A stretch of DNA of 64,000 nt from Pseudomonas putida (GCF_001941965.1 NZ_MKZO01000067.1:1-64000), one strand, 5' to 3'. Counted from the stretch's first letter, positions 8,946 to 18,094 are shown. The notes: generated by a model not told the origin, from the letters alone. Numbers and translations are program-made.

Positions 8946-9500
8946 TGGCGCGGCATGCAGCAATCCGGCGGACGGCGGATCAAGCGCAGCCTGTTCATCG
9001 ATGCCGGCGGCGTACGCTTCCTCACCGCCGAAGAACAGCACCGCCTCAGCGATGTGCGCCTGCTCAAGGACTACCTCGCGCAAAAGCGCAACGAACTGCA
9101 CACCTGGAACGAATCCCAGGGCCAGGTTGCCGAGCTCTCGGCCAACCGCCGCAAGCTGACCAATATCGGCACCTTCCGCGCCTTCGCACTCGCCTACCTG
9201 AAGAACCATCCCGACGTGCAGCAGGGCATGACCTGCATGGTCCGGCAGATGCAGACCACCGCCGAGGGCGTGCCGCTGGAGATCTACTGCTTTACCCGGA
9301 CCACGGTGTGGGCCGAGTACGAGCGGATTCAGGGGGATATTTTCGATTATCTGCTGGCGGTGTTGCCGGAGTTTGGGTTGGCGTTGTACCAACAGCCCAG
9401 CGGCAGCGATCTGCGCGCCGGGCTGGATGCCCTGTCGACCGGCCTGGCCGGCGAGCGCCGACCGCTACGTGCCGAGGCGACCGCTCAAGAGCAAGCCTGA
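8946..9500 (+). pseudogene. MscS-family (YbdG-like) mechanosensitive channel, 5'-truncated
   Basis: The 185 readable residues match the cytoplasmic C-terminal domain of YbdG-type mechanosensitive channels: WRGMQQSGGRRIKRSLFIDAGGVRFLTAEE, NRRKLTNIGTFRAFALAYLKNHPDVQQGMTCMVRQ, GVPLEIYCFTRTTVWAEYERIQGDIFDYLLAVLPEFGL. All membrane helices and the pore are missing. A TAA at 8943-8945 immediately precedes the Trp codon where homology starts, so the break is at 8945/8946. Codon use here is high-GC, unlike the DNA to the left. This marks the right edge of the accessory segment. It ends 5 bases from the convergent GntR gene. Confidence 0.85.
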
Positions 9501-9505
9501 CGTAC

Positions 9506-10186
9506 CTACTGGTTCTTCTGGCTATCGCGAAGCTGGTAATGAGACACATAGGTGTCTCTCGAAGGCTTGAGATGGTCGCTGCACAGTTGAACCAGTTTAT
9601 CCACGTCGCCAGCCCTCAAGGCGTCGATGATCAGCCAATGCTCGCGCCGTGCCCGTTCCAGCTGATCGCTTATGACCAGGGAGGACGAGCGAATGGAATG
9701 GGCACGCTGGGCATGGTCCTGGGTCGCCGCCACCAGCACTGGGTTGTCCGAGAGGCCGAACAGGACTTTGTGAAACTGCATGTTGGCGCGGAAGGCGCCA
9801 CGAAGGTTTTCTGACGCGACCATCTCGTCGTGGTTGTCCTGAATGGCAATCAACCGGTTCAGGTCGCTCTCGCCGACCGGAAACCTGATCAGCCGCACAC
9901 ACTGGCATTCAAGCAGCTCGCGCACGGCATAGAGATCTTCCACTTCCTTCGCCGTATAGGCGCGAACGAGCGCACCCACGTTGCGCTTGCGCTCCACCAG
10001 CCCCATGCGCTCGAGCTCCACCAGCACCTGCCTCACCACGTGCCGCTTGAGGCCGAAACGCTCGAGCAGGTCATCCTCGACCAACCGCTCCCGTGGATGA
10101 AGAAAGCCCAGGACAATCTCCTCCTCGAGTATGCGCACAGTCTGTTCGAGGCCGCTGGCCTGGGTTTCCGAATCGATGAGTTGCAT
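9506..10186 (-). CDS. GntR-family (FCD/FadR-type) transcriptional regulator
   Basis: 226 residues: an N-terminal winged helix (residues about 15-75; LVEDDLLERFGLKRHVVRQVLVELERMGLVERKRNVGALVR) followed by an all-helical FCD effector domain with metal-binding-type residues (AVRELLECQCVRL, FHKVLFGLSDNPVLVA, EHWLIIDALRAGD, H near 205). FCD regulators usually repress catabolic operons and respond to an organic or sugar acid. It is divergent from the IlvD/Edd dehydratase, with the palindrome at 10328-10345 between them, so it most likely controls the dehydratase-transporter operon. Confidence 0.9.
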   Translation of the reverse strand: MQLIDSETQASGLEQTVRILEEEIVLGFLHPRERLVEDDLLERFGLKRHVVRQVLVELERMGLVERKRNVGALVRAYTAKEVEDLYAVRELLECQCVRLIRFPVGESDLNRLIAIQDNHDEMVASENLRGAFRANMQFHKVLFGLSDNPVLVAATQDHAQRAHSIRSSSLVISDQLERARREHWLIIDALRAGDVDKLVQLCSDHLKPSRDTYVSHYQLRDSQKNQ

Positions 10187-10327
10187 GACGCTGCCTTAAG
10201 AACGGGTGGTGCGGACGGGAGAAAGACTGCCACAAAACCACGCGTGCCGCAGCTTCATCGACGGCCAGCCACCTCGCCGAGGAGCGGTGCTTGCACAAGC
10301 ACCGTGATCGTGTTCTTATCGCCTCAC

Positions 10328-10345
10328 CAGATTATCAATAATCTG
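10328..10345. promoter_or_regulatory. Candidate GntR operator
   Basis: CAGATTAT (10328-10335), a CA spacer, and ATAATCTG (10338-10345) form a perfect palindrome 39 bases before the dehydratase ATG, in the divergent region between the GntR gene and its presumed target operon. Size, symmetry and position fit an FCD-type GntR dimer site; binding is inferred. Confidence 0.55.
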
Positions 10346-10383
10346 ATCGACAATTAATTCAATAATAACGCGGTAGGTGATCC

Positions 10384-12123
10384 ATGCCTGACACTCCTCC
10401 TGTCATCAAGCCCACTGGCATTCGCAAAGGGCTGACCAACTACGGCGATACCGGTTTCGCCCTGTTCCTGCGCAAGGCGTTCATCAAAGGTGCCGGCTAC
10501 AGCGACGATGCGCTGGATCGCACGATCATCGGCATCGCCAACACGGGCAGTGGCTACAACCCCTGTCACGGCAATGCGCCGCAGCTCATCGAAGCCGTGA
10601 AGCGCGGGGTGATGATGGAGGGTGGCCTGGCGATCGATTTCCCGACCATTTCCATCGCTGAAAGCTTCTCCCAGCCGACCAGCATGTACCTGCGCAACCT
10701 GATGGCCATCGACACGGAGGAGATGATCCGCGCACAACCCATGGACGCCGTGGTGCTGATCGGGGGCTGTGACAAGACCGTGCCGGCTCAGTTGATGGGG
10801 GCCGCATCAGCCAATGTGCCGATGATCCAGTTGGTGACGGGCTCCATGCTCACCGGCGGCCACCGTGGCGAGCGCGTCGGCGCGTGCACCGACTGCCGGC
10901 GCTTCTGGGGACGCTATCGTGCCGAGGAGATCGATGAGCAGGAGATCACCGAGGTCAACAACAAGCTGGTCGCGAGCATTGGCACCTGCTCGGTGATGGG
11001 CACTGCCAGCACCATGGCGTGCATCGGCGAGGCACTGGGCATCGTGATGCCGGGTGGCGCAACGGCGCCGGCCGTCACCAGCGACCGGATACGCATTGCA
11101 GAGGAAAGCGGTCGCCAGGCGGTACGCAACGCGCGCAATGGGCTGACCCCGGACAAGATCCTGACCGCGAAGGCCTTCGAGAACGCTTTGCGCGTCCTGC
11201 TGGCCATTGGCGGGTCCACCAACGGCATCGTTCACCTGACCGCGATCGCCGGGCGCATGGGCTTCGAGATCGATCTCGAGGCGTTCGACAACATGAGCCG
11301 CGAAACCCCGGTACTGGTCGACCTCAAGCCTTCAGGCCAGCACTACATGGAGGACCTGCATCGCGCAGGCGGCCTGCAGTCCGTTCTGCGTGAACTGAAA
11401 CCGCAATTGCACCTGGACGCGATGACCGTCAGCGGGCGCAGCCTGGGTGAAGAGCTCGAGGATTTCCCCGAACATAAACAGGATGTGGTTCGCAGTTTCT
11501 CCAACCCGATCTATCCAGCGGGCGGCATCGCGTTCCTCAAGGGCAACCTGGCGCCTGATGGCGCGATCATCAAGCAATCCGCCGCCAACCCCGAGCTGAT
11601 GGAGCACGAAGGTCGGGCCGTGGTCTTCGAGAACTCCGAAGACATGGCGGCACGCATCGACGATCCGGACCTCGATGTGCAGGCCGACGATGTCCTGGTA
11701 CTGAAGAACATCGGCCCGATCGGTGCGCCGGGCATGCCCGAGGCCGGCTACCTGCCCATTCCCAAGAAGCTCGCCCGACAGGGCGTAAAGGACATGGTGA
11801 GGATTTCCGATGGACGCATGAGCGGCACCGCGGCCGGCACCATCGTGCTCCACGTCACCCCGGAAGCGGCGCTGGGCGGGCCGCTGGCACTGGTCAGGAG
11901 CGGTGACCGGATTCGCCTGAGCGTCAGCGAGCGCAGCCTGGAACTCAAGGTTGACGACGCAGAGCTCGCCGCTCGCCGCGCCAGCCTGGTCCTGCCGAAA
12001 CCCGTCGATGCCGAGCGGGGCTATCGCAAGCTGTTCTACGAGCAGATGACCCAGGCCGACAAAGGGTGCGACTTCGAATTCCTGCGCCCTCCGCAAATGA
12101 TCGCCCGCGTACCGATGAAGTAA
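10384..12123 (+). CDS. IlvD/Edd-family dehydratase, probable sugar-acid (arabonate/xylonate-type) dehydratase
   Basis: 579 residues, matching the pentonate/hexonate dehydratase branch of IlvD/Edd. Three conserved iron-sulfur ligand cysteines are visible: Cys61 in GYNPCHG, Cys129 in GGCDKT and Cys202 in GTCSVMGTAST. ISDGRMSGTAAGTIVLHV is the C-terminal family motif. The enzyme removes water from a sugar acid to give a 2-keto-3-deoxy acid in the cytosol. True IlvD (branched-chain synthesis) is less likely because it lies next to a GntR regulator and a GudP-like transporter rather than biosynthetic genes. AGGTGA lies 5 bases before the ATG. Confidence 0.88.
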   Translation: MPDTPPVIKPTGIRKGLTNYGDTGFALFLRKAFIKGAGYSDDALDRTIIGIANTGSGYNPCHGNAPQLIEAVKRGVMMEGGLAIDFPTISIAESFSQPTSMYLRNLMAIDTEEMIRAQPMDAVVLIGGCDKTVPAQLMGAASANVPMIQLVTGSMLTGGHRGERVGACTDCRRFWGRYRAEEIDEQEITEVNNKLVASIGTCSVMGTASTMACIGEALGIVMPGGATAPAVTSDRIRIAEESGRQAVRNARNGLTPDKILTAKAFENALRVLLAIGGSTNGIVHLTAIAGRMGFEIDLEAFDNMSRETPVLVDLKPSGQHYMEDLHRAGGLQSVLRELKPQLHLDAMTVSGRSLGEELEDFPEHKQDVVRSFSNPIYPAGGIAFLKGNLAPDGAIIKQSAANPELMEHEGRAVVFENSEDMAARIDDPDLDVQADDVLVLKNIGPIGAPGMPEAGYLPIPKKLARQGVKDMVRISDGRMSGTAAGTIVLHVTPEAALGGPLALVRSGDRIRLSVSERSLELKVDDAELAARRASLVLPKPVDAERGYRKLFYEQMTQADKGCDFEFLRPPQMIARVPMK

Positions 12124-12216
12124 GGCCTGGCAAGACAGTAACGCTTCATTGAAGGCCGGTCGCGTCCAGGCGTTTCTGGCGCTCCCGGCTCACTGACAAT
12201 AACAAGAGGTGTTCGA

Positions 12217-13566
12217 ATGAACGCGCGCCCTACCCGCATTCGCTATTTCATTCTGCTGTTACTTTTCCTGGTAACAACGATCAACTACGCCGACCGCGCG
12301 ATACTTTCCATCGTCGGCTCATCGATGCAAAAGGAACTTGGCATCACGCCGGTGCAGATGGGCTTCCTGTTCTCGGCATTCGCCTGGGCCTACGTGGCCG
12401 GCCAGATTCCCGGAGGGTGGTTGCTGGACCGGTTCGGCACCAAGCGCGTCTACGCGTGGAGCATCTTCCTCTGGTCGTTGTTCACAATCCTGCAGGCCAC
12501 CGTCGGCTGGTACAGCGTGTCGGTCGCCGTGGTCGTCATGTTCGCCCTGCGCTTTCTGGTCGGGCTCGCCGAATCGCCCTCCTTCCCGGGTAACAGCCGC
12601 ATGGCTGCCGCCTGGTTCCCCTCCGCTGAACGCGGCACGGCCGCGGGCATCTTCACCTCCGCCCAGTACTTTGCAACCGTGCTGTTCGCGCCATTCATGG
12701 CATGGATCGTCTACCGGTTCGGCTGGCACTACGTGTTCGTGGTGATGGGCGGCCTGGGCATGGCGATGGCCGCTATCTGGATCAAGACTGTCTACTCGCC
12801 AAAGCAACACCCGCGCATCAATGCAGAAGAGCTCAGGCATATCGCCGAGGGCGGCGGCATCATCGACATGGACCAGACCGGGGCCAAGAGCGATGCCGTC
12901 AAGCCCAGCCTCTCGGCGTTCAAGCAGCTGTTGAGCAACCGCATGATGCTGGGTGTATTCGTCGGCCAGTACTGCATCAATACCCTTTCCTACTTCTTCC
13001 TGACCTGGTTCCCGGTGTATCTGGTCCAGGACCGCGGGATGTCGATCCTCAAGGCGGGTTTCATCGCGTCCATTCCGGCGATCTGCGGGTTTCTGGGCGG
13101 TGTACTGGGTGGAATCATTTCCGATGGCATGATCCGCAGAGGACAAAGCCTGACCTTTGCACGCAAAGCCCCGCTGGTGCTGGGCATGCTCATGTCCACC
13201 AGCATGGTTGCCTGCAACTATGTCGACACTGAATGGGTGATCGTGGCGATCATGGCGCTTGCCTACTTCGGCAAAGGCTTCGGCGCCATCGGCTGGGCAG
13301 TGGTGGCCGACACCGCGCCCAAGCAAATCGCCGGGCTGTGCGGCGGCATGTTCAACGCGTTCGGCAACACGGCCGGCATCACCACGCCCATCATCATCGG
13401 GCTGATCCTGCAGGCGACCGGCTCCTTCGAGAGCGCCCTGGTATTCGTGGCTGCCAATGCCCTGGTCGCGATGTTCTGCTACCTGGTCATCGTCGGGAAG
13501 ATCGAACGTATGGAATACAAGTCCGATGACACCCAGCAGCCACTTGCAAAGAGCGTTTCAAGCTGA
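12217..13566 (+). CDS. MFS transporter, GudP-like (glucarate/galactonate anion:cation symporter family)
   Basis: 449 residues with 12 predicted membrane segments. The start TTINYADRAILSIVGSSMQKELGITPVQMGFLFSAFAWAYVAGQIPGGWLLDRFGTK is the signature of the ACS family that includes GudP, DgoT and ExuT, with the RxxR/K loop at DRFGTKRVYAWS. It would import a hexarate or aldonate by proton symport across the inner membrane. It follows the dehydratase by 93 bases with an AAGAGG ribosome site, so both probably form one sugar-acid operon under the divergent GntR regulator. It converges on the DMT gene with 8 bases between stops. Confidence 0.88.
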   Translation: MNARPTRIRYFILLLLFLVTTINYADRAILSIVGSSMQKELGITPVQMGFLFSAFAWAYVAGQIPGGWLLDRFGTKRVYAWSIFLWSLFTILQATVGWYSVSVAVVVMFALRFLVGLAESPSFPGNSRMAAAWFPSAERGTAAGIFTSAQYFATVLFAPFMAWIVYRFGWHYVFVVMGGLGMAMAAIWIKTVYSPKQHPRINAEELRHIAEGGGIIDMDQTGAKSDAVKPSLSAFKQLLSNRMMLGVFVGQYCINTLSYFFLTWFPVYLVQDRGMSILKAGFIASIPAICGFLGGVLGGIISDGMIRRGQSLTFARKAPLVLGMLMSTSMVACNYVDTEWVIVAIMALAYFGKGFGAIGWAVVADTAPKQIAGLCGGMFNAFGNTAGITTPIIIGLILQATGSFESALVFVAANALVAMFCYLVIVGKIERMEYKSDDTQQPLAKSVSS

Positions 13567-13574
13567 TGGTTCAG

Positions 13575-14444
13575 CTACGTCGCGTTGAGCGCCGAGCGCT
13601 GCGTACCCAGGCGACTGAGCCACAGTGACGCCAGGATGATGGTCCCACCGAAGAACAACCGCCCCAGCGGCTCGTCCTGATTCCAGATCAGCAAGTTGAG
13701 CAGCAAGCCCACCGGGACATGCAGGTTGTTCATCACCGCGAGGGTGCCGCCGGAAACCAGGCAGGCGCCCTTGTTCCACCAGTACAGGCCCAGCGCCGTC
13801 GGACACAGCCCGAGGAACAGCAACACGCCCCACTGCACGTTGGTAGTGGGCAGGTGCCGGGCATTGCCGAAGGCGAGGAAGGCCGGCAGTACGACGATCA
13901 GTGCACCCAGGTAGAAGTAGCCGAAACGCCGGTAATGCGGCAGGTCGCTGGGGTGGCGGGCGACCAGGTGCTTGTACAGGACCTGGCCGGCGGCGTAGGT
14001 GAAGTTGGCCAGTTGCAGGAGCAGGAAGCCGATGAAGAAGTCCGGGTTGATGCTGTCGAAGCGGATCACCGCCGCGCCGGCCACGGCCACCAGGGCAGCG
14101 AGCAGCGCCCAGGGGTTGAAGCGGCGGTTCAGGGCGTCTTCGATCAGGGTCACGTGCAGCGGGGTGAGGATGGTGAACAGCAGCACTTCCGGCACCGTCA
14201 GCACGCGGAAGCTGAGGTAGAGGCAGACGTAGGTGATGCCGAACTGCAGGGCGCCGATCACCAGCATGGCGCGCATGAAGCGCGGCTCGACCTGGCGCCA
14301 GCGGGTCAGCGGGAGGAAGACGATCAGGGCCAGGACGACCCGGGCCAGCACCGCAAAGTAGCTGTCGACGTGGCCGGCGAGGTATTCGCCGATCAGGTTG
14401 AAGGAATACGCCTGGATCAGCGCGACGATCAGTAGGTAGCCCAT
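13575..14444 (-). CDS. DMT-family (EamA) carboxylate/amino acid/amine transporter
   Basis: 289 residues, almost entirely hydrophobic, with about ten membrane helices in two EamA repeats (residues about 1-130 and 145-280). SFNLIGEYLAGHVDSYFAVLARVVLALIVFLPL and LGLYWWNKGACLVSGGTLAVMNN are typical of the YddG-like carboxylate/amine branch. It is likely an inner-membrane exporter of a small metabolite. It is a single gene, convergent with the MFS gene; the REPIN follows on its upstream side. Substrate is unknown. Confidence 0.85.
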   Translation of the reverse strand: MGYLLIVALIQAYSFNLIGEYLAGHVDSYFAVLARVVLALIVFLPLTRWRQVEPRFMRAMLVIGALQFGITYVCLYLSFRVLTVPEVLLFTILTPLHVTLIEDALNRRFNPWALLAALVAVAGAAVIRFDSINPDFFIGFLLLQLANFTYAAGQVLYKHLVARHPSDLPHYRRFGYFYLGALIVVLPAFLAFGNARHLPTTNVQWGVLLFLGLCPTALGLYWWNKGACLVSGGTLAVMNNLHVPVGLLLNLLIWNQDEPLGRLFFGGTIILASLWLSRLGTQRSALNAT

Positions 14445-14527
14445 GGTTGCCTCTCGGGGATCAAGGCGGCGACCTTAGCGGGTTGGAGTATCCCAGTGCA
14501 ATTCTCGGGATTCTTTATTGCTCTTGA

Positions 14528-14612
14528 GGGCCTCATCGCTGGCAAGCCAGCTCCCACAGGGTTCTGCAGCGACTCGGACCCTGTGGGAGCTGGCTTGCCA
14601 GCGATGAGGCCC
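14528..14612. repeat. REPIN (type 1), inverted REP pair
   Basis: A 34-base arm starting GGGCCTCATCGCTGGCAAGC (14528-14561) and its perfect reverse complement (14579-14612) flank 17 bases. This is the Pseudomonas REP core GCTGGCAAGCCAGCTCCCACAGG in tail-to-tail arrangement. It lies between the DMT gene and azoR. The same family recurs at 21182, 30474, 35905, 38984 and 52622. Confidence 0.9.
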
Positions 14613-14623
14613 TGAGAGGCAAT

Positions 14624-14658
14624 AAAAAAACCCGGCCGAGCGCAGGGCTTCGACCGGG
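14624..14658 (-). terminator. Rho-independent terminator of azoR
   Basis: On the minus strand CCCGGTCGA...TCGGCCGGG (14658-14631) forms a stem followed by seven T residues (14630-14624). It lies 53 bases downstream of the azoR stop codon. Confidence 0.8.
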
Positions 14659-14711
14659 CAGTACACCCAAAGGAGCAAAAAGGGGTGTCAGTCAGGGAAT
14701 GTTCTTTGGCC

Positions 14712-15311
14712 TCAGGCCACCGCGGCCAACTTGGCCTTGGCCTGGTTCAGGCCCTTCTCATGGAAGTCGCCGCCCATGTTCAGGCCTTCGGCGTGGATAA
14801 AGGTCACGTCATGGATGCCGATGAAGGCCAGCACCTGACGCAGGTACGGTTCCTGGTGATCACTCGCCGCACCAGCATGGATGCCGCCGCGAGCGGTCAG
14901 CACGTAGGCGCGCTTGCCGGTCAGCAGGCCTTGCGGGCCGGTGTCGGTGTATTTGAAGGTCACGCCGGCACGCAGCACATGGTCCAGCCAGGCTTTCAAG
15001 GTGCTCGGGATGGTGAAGTTGTACATCGGTGCCGCCAGGACCAGCACATCGGCCGCCAACACTTCGTCAGTCAGTTCATTGGAACGCGCCAGGGCCTGCA
15101 GCTCTTCGGCGCTGCGCTGCTCTTCGGGCTTCATCCAGCCGCCCAGCAGGTTGGCGTCCAGGTGCGGCACCGGGTTCTGTGCCAGGTCACGCAAGGTGAC
15201 GCTGTCGGCGGGGTTGGCGGCCTGCCACTGGGCAACGAAATCACGGGTCAGTTGACGGGAAATCGAATCCTGCTGGCGGGCGCTGCTTTCGATGATCAGT
15301 ACGCGGGACAT
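14712..15311 (-). CDS. azoR: FMN-dependent NADH-azoreductase
   Basis: 199 residues, the standard AzoR/AcpD flavodoxin-like length. MSRVLIIESSARQQDSISRQLTRDF binds the FMN phosphate, LVLAAPMYNFTIPSTLKAWLDHVLRAGVTFKYT carries the PMYNF flavin loop, and LTARGG the second FMN contact. The enzyme reduces azo bonds and quinones with NADH in the cytosol. It is monocistronic with its own terminator. In pseudomonads such genes often lie near a LysR regulator, and one is at 15792, but one small gene separates them, so control by it is only a guess. Confidence 0.92.
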   Translation of the reverse strand: MSRVLIIESSARQQDSISRQLTRDFVAQWQAANPADSVTLRDLAQNPVPHLDANLLGGWMKPEEQRSAEELQALARSNELTDEVLAADVLVLAAPMYNFTIPSTLKAWLDHVLRAGVTFKYTDTGPQGLLTGKRAYVLTARGGIHAGAASDHQEPYLRQVLAFIGIHDVTFIHAEGLNMGGDFHEKGLNQAKAKLAAVA

Positions 15312-15411
15312 TGAATTTTGCCTCCATCGGCAAGGTCGCTAAGTCGATGGAGACAAGATTAATGATTGACCTATCGATAAAAAAGCGTAAAAACTCGGTC
15401 AAATCTATCAG

Positions 15412-15741
15412 TTAATTTGCTTGTTGCGCCTTGCAGTCCACCAGGATGCGCATCTTGATGATCTGCTTGTTGAAGTTGGCCGTGACATCGAGGCTCTTCT
15501 TCGCCGGCACGTCGACCCGGCGTACCCTTGGGGTTTCCGGGCCATTGCGGAAAGTCACCCGGCACGAAGCGGCGGTGTCGCCATAGTTTTCGAGGGTGAT
15601 GGTGCTCATGTCGTTGGCGGTGTCGTAGGCGGTGGTGTCGAGCTTGATACCCTCGCCCAGCTCCTTCGTCACTTCGATGGGATACGCCGCCAGCACGGTC
15701 AGCGGCAGCAGGGCCAGCAACGCAACAGAATATTTCTTCAT
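15412..15741 (-). CDS. Small periplasmic protein of unknown function
   Basis: 109 residues with a Sec signal peptide (MKKYSVALLALLPLTVLAAYP, cleavage near residue 19). The mature part is about 90 residues of alternating strands with two cysteines (ASCRVTF and ILVDCKAQ) that could form a disulfide. AGCGCCG/GGAGAGCGCC lies before the start, with GGAGAG as ribosome site. It is divergent from the LysR gene across 50 bases. I recall related Pseudomonas proteins carrying a misleading phosphoglycerate kinase label, but there is no kinase fold here. Confidence 0.75.
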   Translation of the reverse strand: MKKYSVALLALLPLTVLAAYPIEVTKELGEGIKLDTTAYDTANDMSTITLENYGDTAASCRVTFRNGPETPRVRRVDVPAKKSLDVTANFNKQIIKMRILVDCKAQQAN

Positions 15742-15791
15742 TCGGCGCTCTCCTTGAGAAGAGCGCCAGCTTAGGACAACAGGAGCCGAAG

Positions 15792-16715
15792 ATGAAAGCG
15801 CCGCGCGTTACCCTGGATCAGTGGCGAACCCTGCAGGCCGTGGTCGATCACGGCGGCTTCGCCCAGGCCGCCGAGGCCCTGCACCGTTCGCAGTCCTCGG
15901 TGAGCTACACCGTGGCCCGGATGCAGGATCAACTCGGTGTGCCGCTGCTGCGCATCGACGGGCGCAAGGCGGTGCTGACCGATGCCGGCAACGTGTTGCT
16001 GCGCCGTTCGCGGCAACTGGTCAAGCAGGCCAGCCAGCTGGAAGACCTCGCCCACCATATGGAACAGGGCTGGGAAGCCGAGGTGCGCCTGGTGGTGGAC
16101 GCCGCCTACCCCAACGCCCGCCTGGTCCGCGCGCTGAGCGCGTTCATGCCGCAGAGCCGCGGCTGCCGGGTGCGTCTGCGCGAAGAGGTGTTGTCCGGGG
16201 TCGAGGAAGTGCTGCACGAAGGTATCGCCGACCTGGCCATCAGCAGCTTCAGCATCGCCGGCTACCTGGGTGCCGAGCTGAGCGCGGTGGAGTTCGTCGC
16301 CGTGGCCCACCCGGAACACCCGCTGCACCGCCTCGGCCGGGTCCTGAACTTCCAGGACCTGGAAAGCCAGCTGCAAGTGGTGATCCGCGACTCCGGCCGC
16401 TCCCAGCCCCGCGACGTCGGCTGGCTCGGCGCCGAACAGCGCTGGACCGTGGGCAGCCTGGCCACCGCCGCGACCTTCGTCAGCAGCGGACTGGGCTTTG
16501 CCTGGCTGCCGCGCCACCTGATCGAGCGCGAGCTGCGCGAGGGCGTGCTCAAGCCTTTGCCGCTGGATCAGGGTGGCAGTCGCCATCCACTGTTCTACCT
16601 TTACTCGAACAAGGACAAACCCCTCGGCCCCGCGACGCAGATCCTCATCGAGTTGCTGCGCAACTTCGACACCGCGCCGCTGGACGTCCCCTTCGCCGCC
16701 CCGGCCCAAGCCTGA
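15792..16715 (+). CDS. LysR-family transcriptional regulator
   Basis: 307 residues. Residues 8-66 form the N-terminal winged helix (LQAVVDHGGFAQAAEALHRSQSSVSYTVARMQDQLGVPLLRIDGRKAVLTDAGNVLLRRS); the rest is a two-lobed effector-binding domain starting near residue 90. LysR proteins usually control a divergent gene, here the small periplasmic protein 50 bases away. The alpha/beta hydrolase begins 12 bases after its stop, so regulator and hydrolase are probably co-transcribed. Confidence 0.9.
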   Translation: MKAPRVTLDQWRTLQAVVDHGGFAQAAEALHRSQSSVSYTVARMQDQLGVPLLRIDGRKAVLTDAGNVLLRRSRQLVKQASQLEDLAHHMEQGWEAEVRLVVDAAYPNARLVRALSAFMPQSRGCRVRLREEVLSGVEEVLHEGIADLAISSFSIAGYLGAELSAVEFVAVAHPEHPLHRLGRVLNFQDLESQLQVVIRDSGRSQPRDVGWLGAEQRWTVGSLATAATFVSSGLGFAWLPRHLIERELREGVLKPLPLDQGGSRHPLFYLYSNKDKPLGPATQILIELLRNFDTAPLDVPFAAPAQA

Positions 16716-16727
16716 CAGGAACCGCCC

Positions 16728-17543
16728 ATGGCCTACTTCGAACATGAAGGTTGCTCCCTGCACTACGAAGAATACGGCCGGGGCGAACCCCTGGTACTGC
16801 TGCACGGCCTCGGTTCGAGCTGCCAGGACTGGGAAATGCAGATCCCGGAACTGGCCGCCGACTATCGCCTGATCCTCCTCGACCTGCGTGGCCACGGACG
16901 CTCCGACAAGCCCCGCGAACGCTACAGCATCGCCGGCTTCAGCGCCGACCTGATGGCCCTGCTGGAACACCTGAACACCGGCCCGGTGCATTTCGTCGGG
17001 CTGTCCATGGGCGGCATGGTCGGCTTCCAGTTCGCTGTCGACCACCCCGAGTGGCTGCGCAGCCTGACCATCGTCAACAGCGCCCCGGCGGTGAAGGTGC
17101 GCACCCGTGACGATTATTGGCAGTGGGCCAAGCGCTGGAGCCTGGGGCGCATCCTGTCCCTGAGCACCATCGGCAAAGGCCTGGCAGCGCGGCTGTTCCC
17201 CAAGCCGGAACAGGCCGAACTGCGGCGCAAGATGGCCGAGCGCTGGGCACAGAACGACAAGCGCGCCTACCTTGCGAGCTTCGACGCCATCGTCAACTGG
17301 GGCGTGGAGGAACGCCTGGGGCGGATCACCTGTCCCACCTTGATCATCTGCGCCGACCACGACTACACCCCGGTGGCGCTCAAAGAGCAATACACCGCAC
17401 TGATCCCCGGCGCCCGACTGGCGGTGATCGCCGATTCCCGGCACGCTACGCCGCTGGACCAGCCCCACGTCTTCAACCAGACCCTGCTGCAGTTTCTCGC
17501 TGCGGCCTCAACCACCTCTCAAGGATCATTGAGTACATGCTGA
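16728..17543 (+). CDS. Alpha/beta hydrolase
   Basis: 271 residues. The oxyanion motif LLHGLGS is near residues 25-30, the nucleophile elbow GLSMGG places Ser93, ICADHDYTP supplies the acidic residue and SRHATPLDQP the catalytic His. The overall pattern resembles the 3-oxoadipate enol-lactonase/esterase group, but no aromatic catabolism genes are nearby. It begins 12 bases after the LysR stop and overlaps the start of ppiA by 7 bases (17537-17543), so the three genes are likely read together. Confidence 0.88.
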   Translation: MAYFEHEGCSLHYEEYGRGEPLVLLHGLGSSCQDWEMQIPELAADYRLILLDLRGHGRSDKPRERYSIAGFSADLMALLEHLNTGPVHFVGLSMGGMVGFQFAVDHPEWLRSLTIVNSAPAVKVRTRDDYWQWAKRWSLGRILSLSTIGKGLAARLFPKPEQAELRRKMAERWAQNDKRAYLASFDAIVNWGVEERLGRITCPTLIICADHDYTPVALKEQYTALIPGARLAVIADSRHATPLDQPHVFNQTLLQFLAAASTTSQGSLSTC

Positions 17544-18094
17544 AGAAAATCCTCATGGCCGCCTGCTCGGTCGCCTTCGCTACCGGCGTCATGGCTTCGG
17601 ACAAGACCCCGCACGTCGAACTGACCACCAGCTTCGGCAAGATCGAGATCGAACTGAACGCCGAGAAGGCACCGGTCAGCACCAAGAACTTCCTGCAGTA
17701 CGTGGACAGCGGCTTCTACAACAACACCATCTTCCACCGCGTGATCCCGGGCTTCATGGTCCAGGGCGGTGGTTTCACCGACCAGATGGTGCAGAAGGAC
17801 ACCAAGGACCCGATTGCCAACGAAGCGCGCAACGGCCTGCTGAACACCCGCGGCACCCTGTCCATGGCCCGCACCAGCAACCCGAACTCGGCCACCAGCC
17901 AGTTCTTCATCAACGTCGCCGACAATGACTTCCTCAACCCGGGTCGCGACGCCGGCTACGCGGTATTCGGCAAGGTGACCAAGGGCATGGAAGTGGTCGA
18001 CCAGATCGTCAACTCGCCTACCACCATGAGGAAAGGCATGCGTGACGTGCCCGCCGATCCGGTCTACATCAAGTCGGCCAAGCGCATCGACTGA
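17537..18094 (+). CDS. ppiA: Periplasmic peptidyl-prolyl cis-trans isomerase A (cyclophilin)
   Basis: 185 residues: a signal peptide (MLKKILMAACSVAFATGVMAS, cleavage near residue 20) and a single cyclophilin domain with NTIFHRVIPGFMVQGGGF (catalytic Arg in FHRVI), the active-site FFINVADNDFLN and GYAVFGKVTKGMEVVDQI. It catalyses proline isomerisation of periplasmic proteins. The start overlaps the hydrolase stop codon by 7 bases, and AAGGA lies 11 bases upstream. An in-frame upstream extension to 17117 is an antisense-like shadow of the hydrolase and is rejected. Confidence 0.93.
   Translation: MLKKILMAACSVAFATGVMASDKTPHVELTTSFGKIEIELNAEKAPVSTKNFLQYVDSGFYNNTIFHRVIPGFMVQGGGFTDQMVQKDTKDPIANEARNGLLNTRGTLSMARTSNPNSATSQFFINVADNDFLNPGRDAGYAVFGKVTKGMEVVDQIVNSPTTMRKGMRDVPADPVYIKSAKRID

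Noticed and set aside
10384..12123. Calling the dehydratase IlvD (branched-chain amino acid synthesis)
   Set aside because: Neighbourhood (GntR regulator, GudP-like transporter) and length fit the sugar-acid branch of the family.
15771..17468. Open frame of 565 codons opposite LysR and the hydrolase
   Set aside because: Antisense shadow; composition and lack of start site argue against coding.
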